Shown: in pieces, positions 1 through 5,956 of the stretch | How positions within the stretch are numbered: the first letter of the stretch is position 1 | Layout: each line of letters starts with the position of its first letter | Notes under the pieces: model-generated | What the model was told of the DNA's origin: nothing | The model's input: only the letters and a program-made list of their open reading frames with translations | The model's database searches: none | Made by a program: the position numbers and the translations under genes | Assembly (NCBI GenBank): GCA_937864085.1 | Contig: CALMIH010000040.1 | Location: 1-6,292 of the forward strand | Origin: an uncultured Chloroflexota bacterium | GTDB lineage: Bacteria; Chloroflexota; Limnocylindria; Limnocylindrales; Limnocylindraceae | Reading direction: 5' to 3' | Length of the DNA: 6,292 nt

Positions 1-460
1 CTGGAAGGATGCCGTCACGACCGAGTCCCGTATCAACCTCCACATCAACGATGAGTGGCGATAGGCCGCGTAGATCTGCCGCGAGCAGTTCCACAACGAC
101 GGCGGGAGAGGTGGCTGGAACGCCGATCTCAAGTTGCGCCGCTTCGCGCAGGTACTCGCTCGGCACGCGCCAGAGGACACGGAGCGGCGCGCTGATCCCT
201 GCGCGTCGTAGCTGAATCGCCTCATCAACGGTCGCCACCAGCACGGCGCGCGCGCCAGCGGCGATGGAGGCACGAGCGATCTGGACGGCGCCAAGACCAT
301 AGGCGTTTGACTTCAGCACGACATCAATGTGGCCACCCTCTGGAAGGCGCGCCTTCAGACTGCGCACATTGTTCGCGATCGCATCAAGGCTGACCTCGAC
401 CCATGCGGCGCGGGCGAGTGGTGGCAGTCCCGCGGCGAGAAGCGCCTCGGGAATTCCCAT
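1..460 (-). CDS. alr: Alanine racemase, N-terminal part (3' end off the window)
   Basis: PLP-dependent enzyme that interconverts L- and D-alanine in the cytoplasm to supply D-Ala for peptidoglycan. I translated 153 residues from the ATG at 460 to the window edge, with no stop; the family is about 370 residues, so only part of the N-terminal TIM barrel is here. Visible marks are the AWVEVSLDAIANNVRSL opening (residues 19-35), the PLP-lysine motif LKSNAYGLG with Lys50 as the expected Schiff-base residue and Tyr54 beside it, VATVDEAIQLRRAGI (75-89) and VDTGLGR (142-148). The catalytic Tyr of the C-terminal domain lies outside the window. The start is two bases after the acpS stop, with GAGG seven bases upstream, which suggests translational coupling. 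Two oddities: Glu141 sits where the family usually has a carbamylated Lys, and Leu56 replaces the usual His of the YGHG motif. The YggS-type PLP proteins are another fold relative, but the motifs fit Alr better. Confidence 0.9.
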   Translation of the reverse strand, partial: MGIPEALLAAGLPPLARAAWVEVSLDAIANNVRSLKARLPEGGHIDVVLKSNAYGLGAVQIARASIAAGARAVLVATVDEAIQLRRAGISAPLRVLWRVPSEYLREAAQLEIGVPATSPAVVVELLAADLRGLSPLIVDVEVDTGLGRDGILP

Positions 461-462
461 AC

Positions 463-870
463 TTATGCCTCGCGTACGGTGTGCTGACCGAAGGCGACAG
501 CGATGGCGTATTCGCGCTCATGGCTGATCGAGACGGCGATCGCTTCAATGCCGAGCTGATCCGCACGTAGCGCCGCGTTACCGTGGAGGCGCACCGTTGG
601 CTGGCCTGTGGCGAGTAGCTCAATCTCGATCTCACGCCAGCCGATCCCTCGAACCCCAAGGCCGAGCACCTTGGAGACCGCCTCTTTCGCCGCCCAGCGA
701 CCGGCCAAGTTCTCTGGTCGTGCGCGGACATAGGAGCGCTCAGCTCCGGTCAAGACGCGCGCCTCAAAGCGGGCGGGGTGACGCTGAAGGACGGCGGCGA
801 TCCGCTCCACGCGCACAATATCGACCCCCAGGGCGGGGAGCTCGTGCTGGTACGACGTCTCGCGCAACAT
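463..870 (-). CDS. acpS: Holo-[acyl-carrier-protein] synthase
   Basis: Transfers the 4'-phosphopantetheine arm of coenzyme A to a serine of apo-ACP, switching on fatty acid synthesis. The 135-residue product has the two hallmark motifs of the AcpS family: GVDIVRVERI (residues 15-24, with Asp17 as the expected Mg2+ ligand) and RWAAKEAVSKVLG (58-70, with Glu63 the second metal ligand and Lys62 beside it). It ends with a VSISHEREYAIAVAF strand (113-127) typical of the C-terminus. Length is close to the usual 120-130; the extra residues are at the N-terminus, about 16 residues before GVD rather than about 8. The ATG at 870 has no clear ribosome binding site, and I see no better in-frame start except a TTG at codon 2. 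It lies 20 bases after glmM and 2 bases before alr, a neighbourhood also seen in actinobacteria, where acpS and alr are close. Confidence 0.93.
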   Translation of the reverse strand: MLRETSYQHELPALGVDIVRVERIAAVLQRHPARFEARVLTGAERSYVRARPENLAGRWAAKEAVSKVLGLGVRGIGWREIEIELLATGQPTVRLHGNAALRADQLGIEAIAVSISHEREYAIAVAFGQHTVREA

Positions 871-890
871 GCGCGTAGTCTACCGCTCGC

Positions 891-2258
891 TCAGGAGCGA
901 CGGCCGAGGAGGCTGGCGGCGGCGCCAAGAAGACGCTCCGCTGCGAACGCTACCGCCGTAGCATCGGGTCCCTCCGCCATGACGCGAAGGAGTGGCTCAG
1001 TGCCTGACGGACGCACCAGGATGCGGCCGCCCCCTCCCCTAAGGAGCGCCTCCGCCTCGCGCAGCACCTCAGTAAATCGTGGGTCCGCAAGGAGCGCCTC
1101 CGCCTCGCCCTCCTCCACGCGAATCACTCGCTGCACCTGTGGATCAAGCGGAAGTGCCGCTGCAAGTTGTGAGAGTGGTCGCTTCGCTCGCGCACAGAGC
1201 GCAATCACCTCAATCGCGCTGATCAGCCCATCGCCAGTCGGTGCATGTTCTGGGAAGAGGAGGTGGCCGCTCTTCTCACCGCCGAACCCTTCCCTCTTAC
1301 CGGCAAGCGCCTCAGCGATATGGCGATCCCCCACTGGGGTGCGCTGGAGCTTGATCCCCGCCGCGGCGAGCTGCCGCTCAATGCCACTGTTCGTCAAGAT
1401 CGTCGCCACCACCTGATCCGAGTGTGGGAGGCCACGCGCCTTACGATCGAGCGCGATGAGAGCAATCACCACGTCGCCGTCAACCAGCTGACCGCGCTCG
1501 TCCACAACGGCGCAACGATCGGCGTCGCCATCGAGGGCGATCCCAAGATCCATGCCGCTAGCAACAACCCGCGCGCCTAACGCTTCTGGCGAGGTAGCAC
1601 CGACCGCGTCATTAATAACGCCTTCTCCAAGCGCCATCCCCTCAACCTTGGCGCCAGTTGCGGCGAGTGCCGCTACGGCGAACGGCGCCCCCGCACCATT
1701 CGCAGCGTCAACAAGGACGCGGAGAGCTGCGGCGGAGTCTGGTGCCGCTACAGCGGCGGTAGCAGCGAGCTGTCCAGCGTATCGCGCGCGATACGACTCC
1801 CCTTCAACCGTCGAACTCGCGCCACGCACCTGATCCGACGCAGCGTCAAATCCGCGTGCAAGTTCAGCTTCAATCGCCGCCTCAAGCTCACGCTCCACGG
1901 CATCCGCTACCTTGCGGCCGTCACGTCCAAGCACCTTCAGCCCGTTGTATTCCACTGGGTTATGCGATGCGGTCACCACCACGCCGCATGATGCGGTCGG
2001 CTCACCTGCAACGACTGCGGCGAGCCCAGGTGTTGGAATGACGCCGAGATCGATCGCGTGTGCACCAGCGGCGTTCGCCCCCGCCGCAAGTGCAGCGCTG
2101 AGCCCTGCGCCGCTCGGTCGCGTGTCGCGACCGATCAGGATGGTTCCACCTGGGAAGTGCGCAGCAAGGGCGCGCCCGAGCGCGTAGGCGATTGAATCGG
2201 TAAGGCTCTCGCCCGCGATGCCGCGGATTCCGTCGGTGCCGAAGCGGACCGCGGCCAT
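891..2258 (-). CDS. glmM: Phosphoglucosamine mutase
   Basis: Converts glucosamine-6-phosphate to glucosamine-1-phosphate, the step before UDP-GlcNAc, feeding peptidoglycan synthesis in the cytoplasm. The 455-residue product (family about 445) has all four alpha-D-phosphohexomutase signatures in order: FGTDGIRG near the N-terminus (residues 6-13), the active-site phosphoserine loop TASHNP (96-101, Ser98), the metal-binding loop DGDADR (243-248) and the sugar-binding loop GGEKSGH (326-332). The C-terminal phosphate-binding motif RPSGTEP (416-422) is intact. The VGDRHIAEAL stretch and GEKSGH, together with the length, fit GlmM rather than a phosphomannomutase/phosphoglucomutase, though substrate choice is inferred from family and context. 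It follows rpsI by 21 bases, as in the rplM-rpsI-glmM trio of many actinobacteria. The ATG at 2258 is the only sensible start but has a palindrome instead of a ribosome binding site upstream. A perfect 20-base direct repeat lies near its 3' end. Confidence 0.96.
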   Translation of the reverse strand: MAAVRFGTDGIRGIAGESLTDSIAYALGRALAAHFPGGTILIGRDTRPSGAGLSAALAAGANAAGAHAIDLGVIPTPGLAAVVAGEPTASCGVVVTASHNPVEYNGLKVLGRDGRKVADAVERELEAAIEAELARGFDAASDQVRGASSTVEGESYRARYAGQLAATAAVAAPDSAAALRVLVDAANGAGAPFAVAALAATGAKVEGMALGEGVINDAVGATSPEALGARVVASGMDLGIALDGDADRCAVVDERGQLVDGDVVIALIALDRKARGLPHSDQVVATILTNSGIERQLAAAGIKLQRTPVGDRHIAEALAGKREGFGGEKSGHLLFPEHAPTGDGLISAIEVIALCARAKRPLSQLAAALPLDPQVQRVIRVEEGEAEALLADPRFTEVLREAEALLRGGGGRILVRPSGTEPLLRVMAEGPDATAVAFAAERLLGAAASLLGRRS

Positions 2259-2262
2259 CAGC

Positions 2263-2276
2263 AGCGCAGCTGCGCT
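2263..2276. repeat. Perfect 14-base palindrome in the rpsI-glmM gap
   Basis: AGCGCAGCTGCGCT reads the same on both strands. It fills most of the 21-base gap between the rpsI stop and the glmM start, ending four bases before the ATG. As RNA it could form a five-pair GC-rich stem with an AGCT loop. There is no T-run after it, so it is not a good intrinsic terminator; it occupies the place where a ribosome binding site would be expected. Confidence 0.6.
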
Positions 2277-2279
2277 AGA

Positions 2280-2678
2280 TCAGCGCTTCGTGAACTGCTT
2301 CGCCTTGCGAGCGCGTCGCAGACCGTACTTCTTTCGCTCCTTGGCGCGCGGGTCGCGCGTCAGGAAGCCGGCCTGGCGAAGTGGGAGTCGGAAGGCCTCA
2401 GGGTCTGCGGAGAGGAGTGCGCGCGAGATGCCGTGGCGGATTGCGCCGGCCTGTCCAGAGATGCCACCACCCTCAACCTTCACCATCGCGTTGAAGCGAC
2501 CCTCGGTGCCAGTGACGCGGTACGGAGCGAAGACCTCGGCCTGCGGGATGGCGCCGCCGAAGTGCTCCACGTAGGTGCGTCCGTTGATGACGATCTGTCC
2601 CTCACCCGCAACCAGGCGCACGCGTGCGATGGAGGTCTTGCGGCGGCCAGTGCCCTGGTAGTACGGCAGGTTGCTCAC
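2280..2678 (-). CDS. rpsI: 30S ribosomal protein S9
   Basis: Small-subunit head protein whose C-terminal tail reaches the P-site tRNA. From the chosen GTG start the product is 132 residues (E. coli S9 is 130). It shows the family landmarks YYQGTGRRKTSIARV near the N-terminus, VKVEGGGISGQAGAIRHGISRALL in the middle, and the basic tail GFLTRDPRAKERKKYGLRRARKAKQFTKR, ending in the conserved Lys-Arg. I chose the GTG at 2678 because an AAGGAG site lies six bases upstream and the resulting N-terminus matches family length. An in-frame ATG at 2699 would add seven residues (MSPKEKS) and overlap the rplM stop as ATGA, but it has no clear ribosome binding site. Either way rplM and rpsI are tightly linked, as in most bacteria. 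Confidence 0.95.
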   Translation of the reverse strand: MSNLPYYQGTGRRKTSIARVRLVAGEGQIVINGRTYVEHFGGAIPQAEVFAPYRVTGTEGRFNAMVKVEGGGISGQAGAIRHGISRALLSADPEAFRLPLRQAGFLTRDPRAKERKKYGLRRARKAKQFTKR

Positions 2679-2684
2679 ACTCTT

Positions 2685-2690
2685 CTCCTT
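2685..2690 (-). promoter_or_regulatory. Ribosome binding site deciding the rpsI start
   Basis: AAGGAG on the minus strand, six bases before the GTG at 2678. It lies inside the extra codons that would be translated if the upstream ATG at 2699 were used, so it supports the shorter S9. Confidence 0.6.
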
Positions 2691-2695
2691 CGGAC

Positions 2696-3121
2696 TCATG
2701 CGAGGGGCTTCGGCTGCTGTGGTGCGTGTGGATGATCAGGGCCAGCGTAGATCTTCAACTTGGTGATCTGCGCGTTGGCGAGCTTCGTCTTTGGAAGCAT
2801 CCCCTTGACCGCGCGTCGGATCGCCTCGGTCGGCTTGCGCTGAATCAGGTCGCCGAGCACCTCTTCCTTATGACCGCCCGGGTGCCCTGAGTGCGAGTGA
2901 TACTTCTTGCTGAGCAGGCGATCGCCCGTCACCACAAGCTTCTCAGCGTTGATCACGATCACGAAGTCGCCAGTATCCATATGGTCGGCGTAGGTTGGCT
3001 TCCCCTTGCCGAGGAGGGTGGTGGCAATCTTCGTTGCGAGGCGACCGAGCGTCTGTCCCTCAGCGTCCACCACGTACCAGTTGCGCTCAATCTCTGCGGC
3101 GCGAGGCGTCCACGTCTTCAT
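2696..3121 (-). CDS. rplM: 50S ribosomal protein L13
   Basis: Large-subunit protein that binds early during 50S assembly. From the ATG at 3121 the product is 141 residues (E. coli 142) and begins MKTWTP, matching the MKTF/MKTY opening of the family. Landmarks are the WYVVDAEGQTLGRLAT segment, YADHMDTGDFVIVINAEKLVVTG, YHSHSGHPGG, the AVKGMLPK loop and the ending KIYAGPDHPHAPQQPKPL. An in-frame GTG at 3127 would add two residues (Met-Asn) and is closer to the strong AGGAGG site (5 bases rather than 11), so the true start is uncertain between the two. The gene follows rplQ directly with no truA between, and its stop overlaps the possible upstream ATG of rpsI. The gap before it is too short to hold a separate autoregulatory L13 leader of the kind known in some bacteria. 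Confidence 0.96.
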   Translation of the reverse strand: MKTWTPRAAEIERNWYVVDAEGQTLGRLATKIATTLLGKGKPTYADHMDTGDFVIVINAEKLVVTGDRLLSKKYHSHSGHPGGHKEEVLGDLIQRKPTEAIRRAVKGMLPKTKLANAQITKLKIYAGPDHPHAPQQPKPLA

Positions 3122-3132
3122 GTTCACATCAA

Positions 3133-3138
3133 CCTCCT
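3133..3138 (-). promoter_or_regulatory. Strong ribosome binding site of rplM, overlapping the rplQ stop
   Basis: A full AGGAGG on the minus strand whose first two bases are the last two of the rplQ TAG stop. Spacing is 5 bases to the GTG at 3127 and 11 to the ATG at 3121. An out-of-frame ATG at 3129 follows it by 3 bases and is followed directly by TGA. The overlap with the stop favours translational coupling of L17 and L13. Confidence 0.7.
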
Positions 3139-3493
3139 AGACGAGCTCAATCTGGACGAGTGGCGAAGAGTCACCCTGGCGAATGCCGATCTTGGTGATC
3201 CTGCAGTAGCCAGAGCTGCGGTCGGCATACTTTGGCACGATCTCATCGAAGAGCTTATCCACGACGAGCGGCTCGTTTGGTAGCGCGGCGATCACCGCGC
3301 GACGCGCGCTGAGGCCACCCTTCTTGGCGAGCGTGATGATCTGCTCAACCTGCGGACGAATCTCCTTCGCCTTCGCCTCAGTCGTCTGGATGCGCTCGTA
3401 GCGCAAGACGGAGACGATCAGGTTCTTATACAGAGCGAGTCGGGGCCCCTGCTTTCGGGAGAGCTTGCGTCCACCAATCGCGTGTGACGTCAT
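3137..3493 (-). CDS. rplQ: 50S ribosomal protein L17
   Basis: Large-subunit protein located near the exit of the peptide tunnel. The 118-residue product is of bacterial core length (E. coli 127). It carries the characteristic basic N-terminal block RKLSRKQGPRLALYKNLIVSVLRYERIQTTEAKAKEIRPQVEQIITLAKKG (about residues 9-59) and ends with the short C-terminal strand GYCRITKIGIRQGDSSPLVQIELV. The start ATG comes one base after the rpoA stop (TGA-G-ATG), so the two are very probably translationally coupled. rpoA-rplQ is a near-universal bacterial pair. There is no long C-terminal extension as seen in some actinobacterial L17 proteins. Confidence 0.96.
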   Translation of the reverse strand: MTSHAIGGRKLSRKQGPRLALYKNLIVSVLRYERIQTTEAKAKEIRPQVEQIITLAKKGGLSARRAVIAALPNEPLVVDKLFDEIVPKYADRSSGYCRITKIGIRQGDSSPLVQIELV

Positions 3494-3494
3494 C

Positions 3495-4508
3495 TCAGGC
3501 CTTCACTTCCGCGTCGTCGTCGCCATCTTCGCCCTCTTCGTCGTCAAAGGCATCAAGGGACAGCGTGCTCTCTGGCACATCGAAGCCACGCTCCACGAGC
3601 TTCTCGCGAACTTCGGTGAGACTCTTCTGACCAAAGTTGCGCAGCTTCAGAAGTTCGGCCTCGCCGCCATCAAGCGCGGTGAGGAGCTGACCAACCTTGA
3701 CGATCCCTGCACGCTTCAACGAGTTGTAGGCGCGCATCGGAAGGTCAAGATCTTCAATCGACATGTCGAGCAGGTTGCCGCCAACCGCAGCGGCTGGTGC
3801 CGGTGCTGGCGCTTCGCCAAGGCCGGAGAATGCGGAGAACTGGCCAACGAGGATCCCCGCCGCCTTGCGCACCGCCTCCTCTGGCGTGATGGTGCCGTCG
3901 GTCTCAATCTCAAGGATCAGCTTCTCGCGGTCAACGTCCTGGCCTACACGCGTGTTCTCAACAGTGAAGTTCACCTTGCGTACTGGCGTGAAGATGGCGT
4001 CAACTGCCATGACACCACGTGGCCGTGCCTCACCATCTGGATCCGCCTCAAGGCGATCAGCGGAGACGTAGCCAACGCCAGTCTCAACAACAAGGAAGGC
4101 CTCGATCGCCGTTTTGTCTGAGTCGAGCGTCATGAGGATCTGCTCTGGGTTAACGATCTCCACCTGGCCGTTTGGCGTGATGTCGCCAGCGGTGACTGGG
4201 CCTGCCCCCTTCTTGTTGAGGGTCAGCTCAACGCGGCCGGTGGCGAAGCTGCGGAGTCGGATCTTCTTAACGTTGAGGAGGATCTGGACGACATCCTCGC
4301 GGACGCCTGGGAGTGCAGAGAACTCCTGCTGGACGCCGGTGATCTGGACGGCGGTGACCGCCGCCCCTTCAAGCGACCCGAGCAGTACGCGACGCAGGGC
4401 GTTGCCAAGCGTGACGCCGTAGCCAGGGGCGAACGGGCCAGCCTCGTACTTGCCGTAGGAGCCGAGCTCCTCCAGCGGGGCGATTCGTGAAGTCACTGCG
4501 TCTGTCAT
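3495..4508 (-). CDS. rpoA: DNA-directed RNA polymerase subunit alpha
   Basis: Alpha dimerises to nucleate RNA polymerase assembly and its C-terminal domain touches upstream promoter DNA and activators. The product is 337 residues (E. coli 329). The N-terminal assembly domain (about 1-228) includes the GYGVTLGNALRRVLLGSLEG motif (29-48), LTLNKKGAGPVTAGDI (95-110) and the ITPEEAVRKAAGILVGQ segment (207-223). A flexible Ala/Pro linker (about 230-246) leads to the C-terminal domain: IEDLDLPMRAYNSLKRAG and LLKLRNFGQKSLTEVREKL. Arg259 and Asn262 line up with E. coli Arg265 and Asn268, and Gly293, Lys295 and Ser296 with Gly296, Lys298 and Ser299, so UP-element DNA binding is likely kept. The last 19 residues hold 11 acidic residues. 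AGGAG sits six bases before the ATG. It follows rpsD by 14 bases. Confidence 0.98.
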   Translation of the reverse strand: MTDAVTSRIAPLEELGSYGKYEAGPFAPGYGVTLGNALRRVLLGSLEGAAVTAVQITGVQQEFSALPGVREDVVQILLNVKKIRLRSFATGRVELTLNKKGAGPVTAGDITPNGQVEIVNPEQILMTLDSDKTAIEAFLVVETGVGYVSADRLEADPDGEARPRGVMAVDAIFTPVRKVNFTVENTRVGQDVDREKLILEIETDGTITPEEAVRKAAGILVGQFSAFSGLGEAPAPAPAAAVGGNLLDMSIEDLDLPMRAYNSLKRAGIVKVGQLLTALDGGEAELLKLRNFGQKSLTEVREKLVERGFDVPESTLSLDAFDDEEGEDGDDDAEVKA

Positions 4509-4522
4509 CTGCCTCTCCTCTC

Positions 4523-5149
4523 TTATCGCGAGTAGAACTCAACGACGAGTTGCTCGTTGAAGTCGCCTGGCATCTGATCGCGGCGCGGAACCGCCACCAC
4601 ATGCCCGGTCAGCTTTGGTGCATCAATACGGAGCCACTCCTGTGTTGCGGCGCTCTTTAGCGTCTCAGCCGCCTCCTTGAATGGCGTCAACTCGGCGCGC
4701 CCAGCGCGCAACGAGACCTGGTCTCCAGGCTTGAGGGCATATGAGGGGATGTCCACCGCGCCACCGTTCACCGCAAAGTGACCGTGGGTGATGAACTGTC
4801 GCGCCTGGTCGCGCGAGGTGGCGAAGCCGAGGCGGAAGACCACGTTGTCAAAACGCAGTTCGAGGAGTCGCAGGAGGTGCTCGCCGGTCACGTCGGTGCC
4901 ACGCTCCGCCTCTTCAAAGAGTCGGCGGAATTGCGTCTCGCCGAGGCGATAGACGCGGCGCATCTTCTGCTTCTCACGCAGCTGGAGACCGTAGTCGCCC
5001 ACCTTGCGGCGGCGTACGGCGTGCATGCCTGGAGGTGTTGGACGTCGCTCAAAGGAGCACTTCTTGGTATAGCAACGCGCGCCCTTCAAGAAGAGCTTCG
5101 CCCCCTCGCGGCGGCACTGACGGCAGACTGGACCGGTATCGCGACCCAT
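4523..5149 (-). CDS. rpsD: 30S ribosomal protein S4
   Basis: Primary 16S rRNA-binding protein that nucleates assembly of the small-subunit body; in some bacteria it also represses its own operon. The 208-residue product matches the Thermus-type S4. The N-terminus has a complete four-cysteine zinc site: Cys9, Cys12, Cys26 and Cys31. The S4 RNA-binding domain runs over about residues 96-143 (LELRFDNVVFRLGFATSRDQARQFITHGHFAVNG then VDIPSYALKPGD), and the protein ends with the conserved NEQLVVEFYSR. The start has GGGAG just upstream and lies 11 bases after the rpsK stop. rpsD between rpsK and rpoA is the ancestral alpha-operon position. I see no leader pseudoknot that S4 could bind inside the window, but cannot rule one out upstream. 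Confidence 0.97.
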   Translation of the reverse strand: MGRDTGPVCRQCRREGAKLFLKGARCYTKKCSFERRPTPPGMHAVRRRKVGDYGLQLREKQKMRRVYRLGETQFRRLFEEAERGTDVTGEHLLRLLELRFDNVVFRLGFATSRDQARQFITHGHFAVNGGAVDIPSYALKPGDQVSLRAGRAELTPFKEAAETLKSAATQEWLRIDAPKLTGHVVAVPRRDQMPGDFNEQLVVEFYSR

Positions 5150-5160
5150 GGTCTCCCTTC

Positions 5161-5559
5161 CTAGACTCGACGCTTCTTTGGAGGACGGCAGCCGTTATGC
5201 GGCAGCGGCGTCACATCGGTGATGGCGGTGATGTCGAGACCTGCGGTCTGCAGGCCGCGGATCGCCTGCTCGCGACCGGCACCTGGACCCTTGACGAAGA
5301 CTTCAACGGAGCGGAGACCATGCTCCATCGCCTTGCGCGCGGCAGCTTCGGCGCCGAGCGATGCGGCGTACGGCGTGCTCTTGCGCGAGCCCTTGAAACC
5401 GGCAACGCCGCCCGAGCCCCATGAGAGCACGGCGCCTGTTGGATCGGTAATGGAGATCAGGGTGTTGTTGAACGAGGCGGCAATGTGTGCCTGCCCAACG
5501 GGGACGTTCTTCTTCTCGCGACGACGCGTCTTCGCTGGGCGCTTCTCCATCTCAGCCAT
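5161..5559 (-). CDS. rpsK: 30S ribosomal protein S11
   Basis: Platform protein of the 30S subunit near the mRNA exit and E site. The 132-residue product (E. coli 129) has a short basic N-terminal extension (KRPAKTRRREKKNVP), then the conserved core AHIAASFNNTLISITDPTGAVLSW (22-45), GFKGSRKSTPYAA, VEVFVKGPGAGREQAIRGL and the near-invariant ending ITDVTPLPHNGCRPPKKRRV. Asn122-Gly123 corresponds to the Asn-Gly reported to form isoaspartate in E. coli S11. The ATG at 5559 is preceded by a purine-rich GGGGGAG; another in-frame ATG at 5550 would lose three residues and is less likely. The gap to rpsM is 16 bases and to rpsD 11. Confidence 0.97.
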   Translation of the reverse strand: MAEMEKRPAKTRRREKKNVPVGQAHIAASFNNTLISITDPTGAVLSWGSGGVAGFKGSRKSTPYAASLGAEAAARKAMEHGLRSVEVFVKGPGAGREQAIRGLQTAGLDITAITDVTPLPHNGCRPPKKRRV

Positions 5560-5575
5560 CGTCTACTCCCCCGCC

Positions 5576-5953
5576 CTACTTCTTCTCAATCTTCTTGCCG
5601 GCGACGGTCTTACGTGCGCCTCGGCGTTGACGTGCATTCGTCTTGGTGCGCTGACCACGCGACGGCAAGTTCTTACGGTGGCGCGTGCCACGGTAGGTGC
5701 CGACCTCAATGAGACGCTTGATGTTCATGGCGATCTCACGGCGCAGGTCGCCCTCGATCTTCTGCCCCTTGTCGACCACTTCGCGAAGGCGATTGATCTG
5801 CTCTTCGGAGAGGTCCTTGACGCGGATGTCCGGGCTGATGGAGGTCTGCTTCAGGATCTTCTGGCTAGTGGTAAGGCCAACGCCGAAGATGTAGGTGAGG
5901 GCGATCTCAACGCGCTTCTCGCGCGGAATATCAACGCCAGCGATACGTGCCAT
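5576..5953 (-). CDS. rpsM: 30S ribosomal protein S13
   Basis: Head protein of the small subunit that bridges to the 50S subunit and contacts P-site tRNA through its basic tail. The 125-residue product has the standard opening MARIAGVDIPREKRVEIALTYIFGVG, the helical middle (LSEEQINRLREVVDKG, residues 48-63), and the highly conserved RHRKNLPSRGQRTKTNAR (91-108), ending in a lysine-rich tail. Length is as in E. coli (118) plus a short tail. The ATG follows the rpmJ stop by three bases and its AGGGA ribosome binding site lies inside the last codons and stop of rpmJ, so the two are coupled. Confidence 0.97.
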   Translation of the reverse strand: MARIAGVDIPREKRVEIALTYIFGVGLTTSQKILKQTSISPDIRVKDLSEEQINRLREVVDKGQKIEGDLRREIAMNIKRLIEVGTYRGTRHRKNLPSRGQRTKTNARQRRGARKTVAGKKIEKK

Positions 5954-5956
5954 CTG

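Noticed and set aside
9..527. Short plus-strand frames at the left end
   Set aside because: They lie opposite alr, whose minus-strand frame is open across the region and carries clear alanine racemase motifs.
778..1416. A 212-codon open frame on the plus strand opposite acpS and glmM
   Set aside because: Low-complexity Arg/Ser/Ala-rich translation, typical of an antisense shadow of an Ala/Gly-rich gene.
2263..2276. Palindrome as an intrinsic terminator after rpsI
   Set aside because: The stem is short and is followed by GCTGATG, not a T-run, and the glmM start comes four bases later.
3128..3136. An L13 autoregulatory leader upstream of rplM
   Set aside because: The gap to rplQ is about nine bases, too short for a structured leader outside the rplQ coding sequence.
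3465..4121. A 218-codon open frame on the plus strand opposite rpoA
   Set aside because: Antisense shadow of rpoA with no family resemblance and no ribosome binding site that I could trust.
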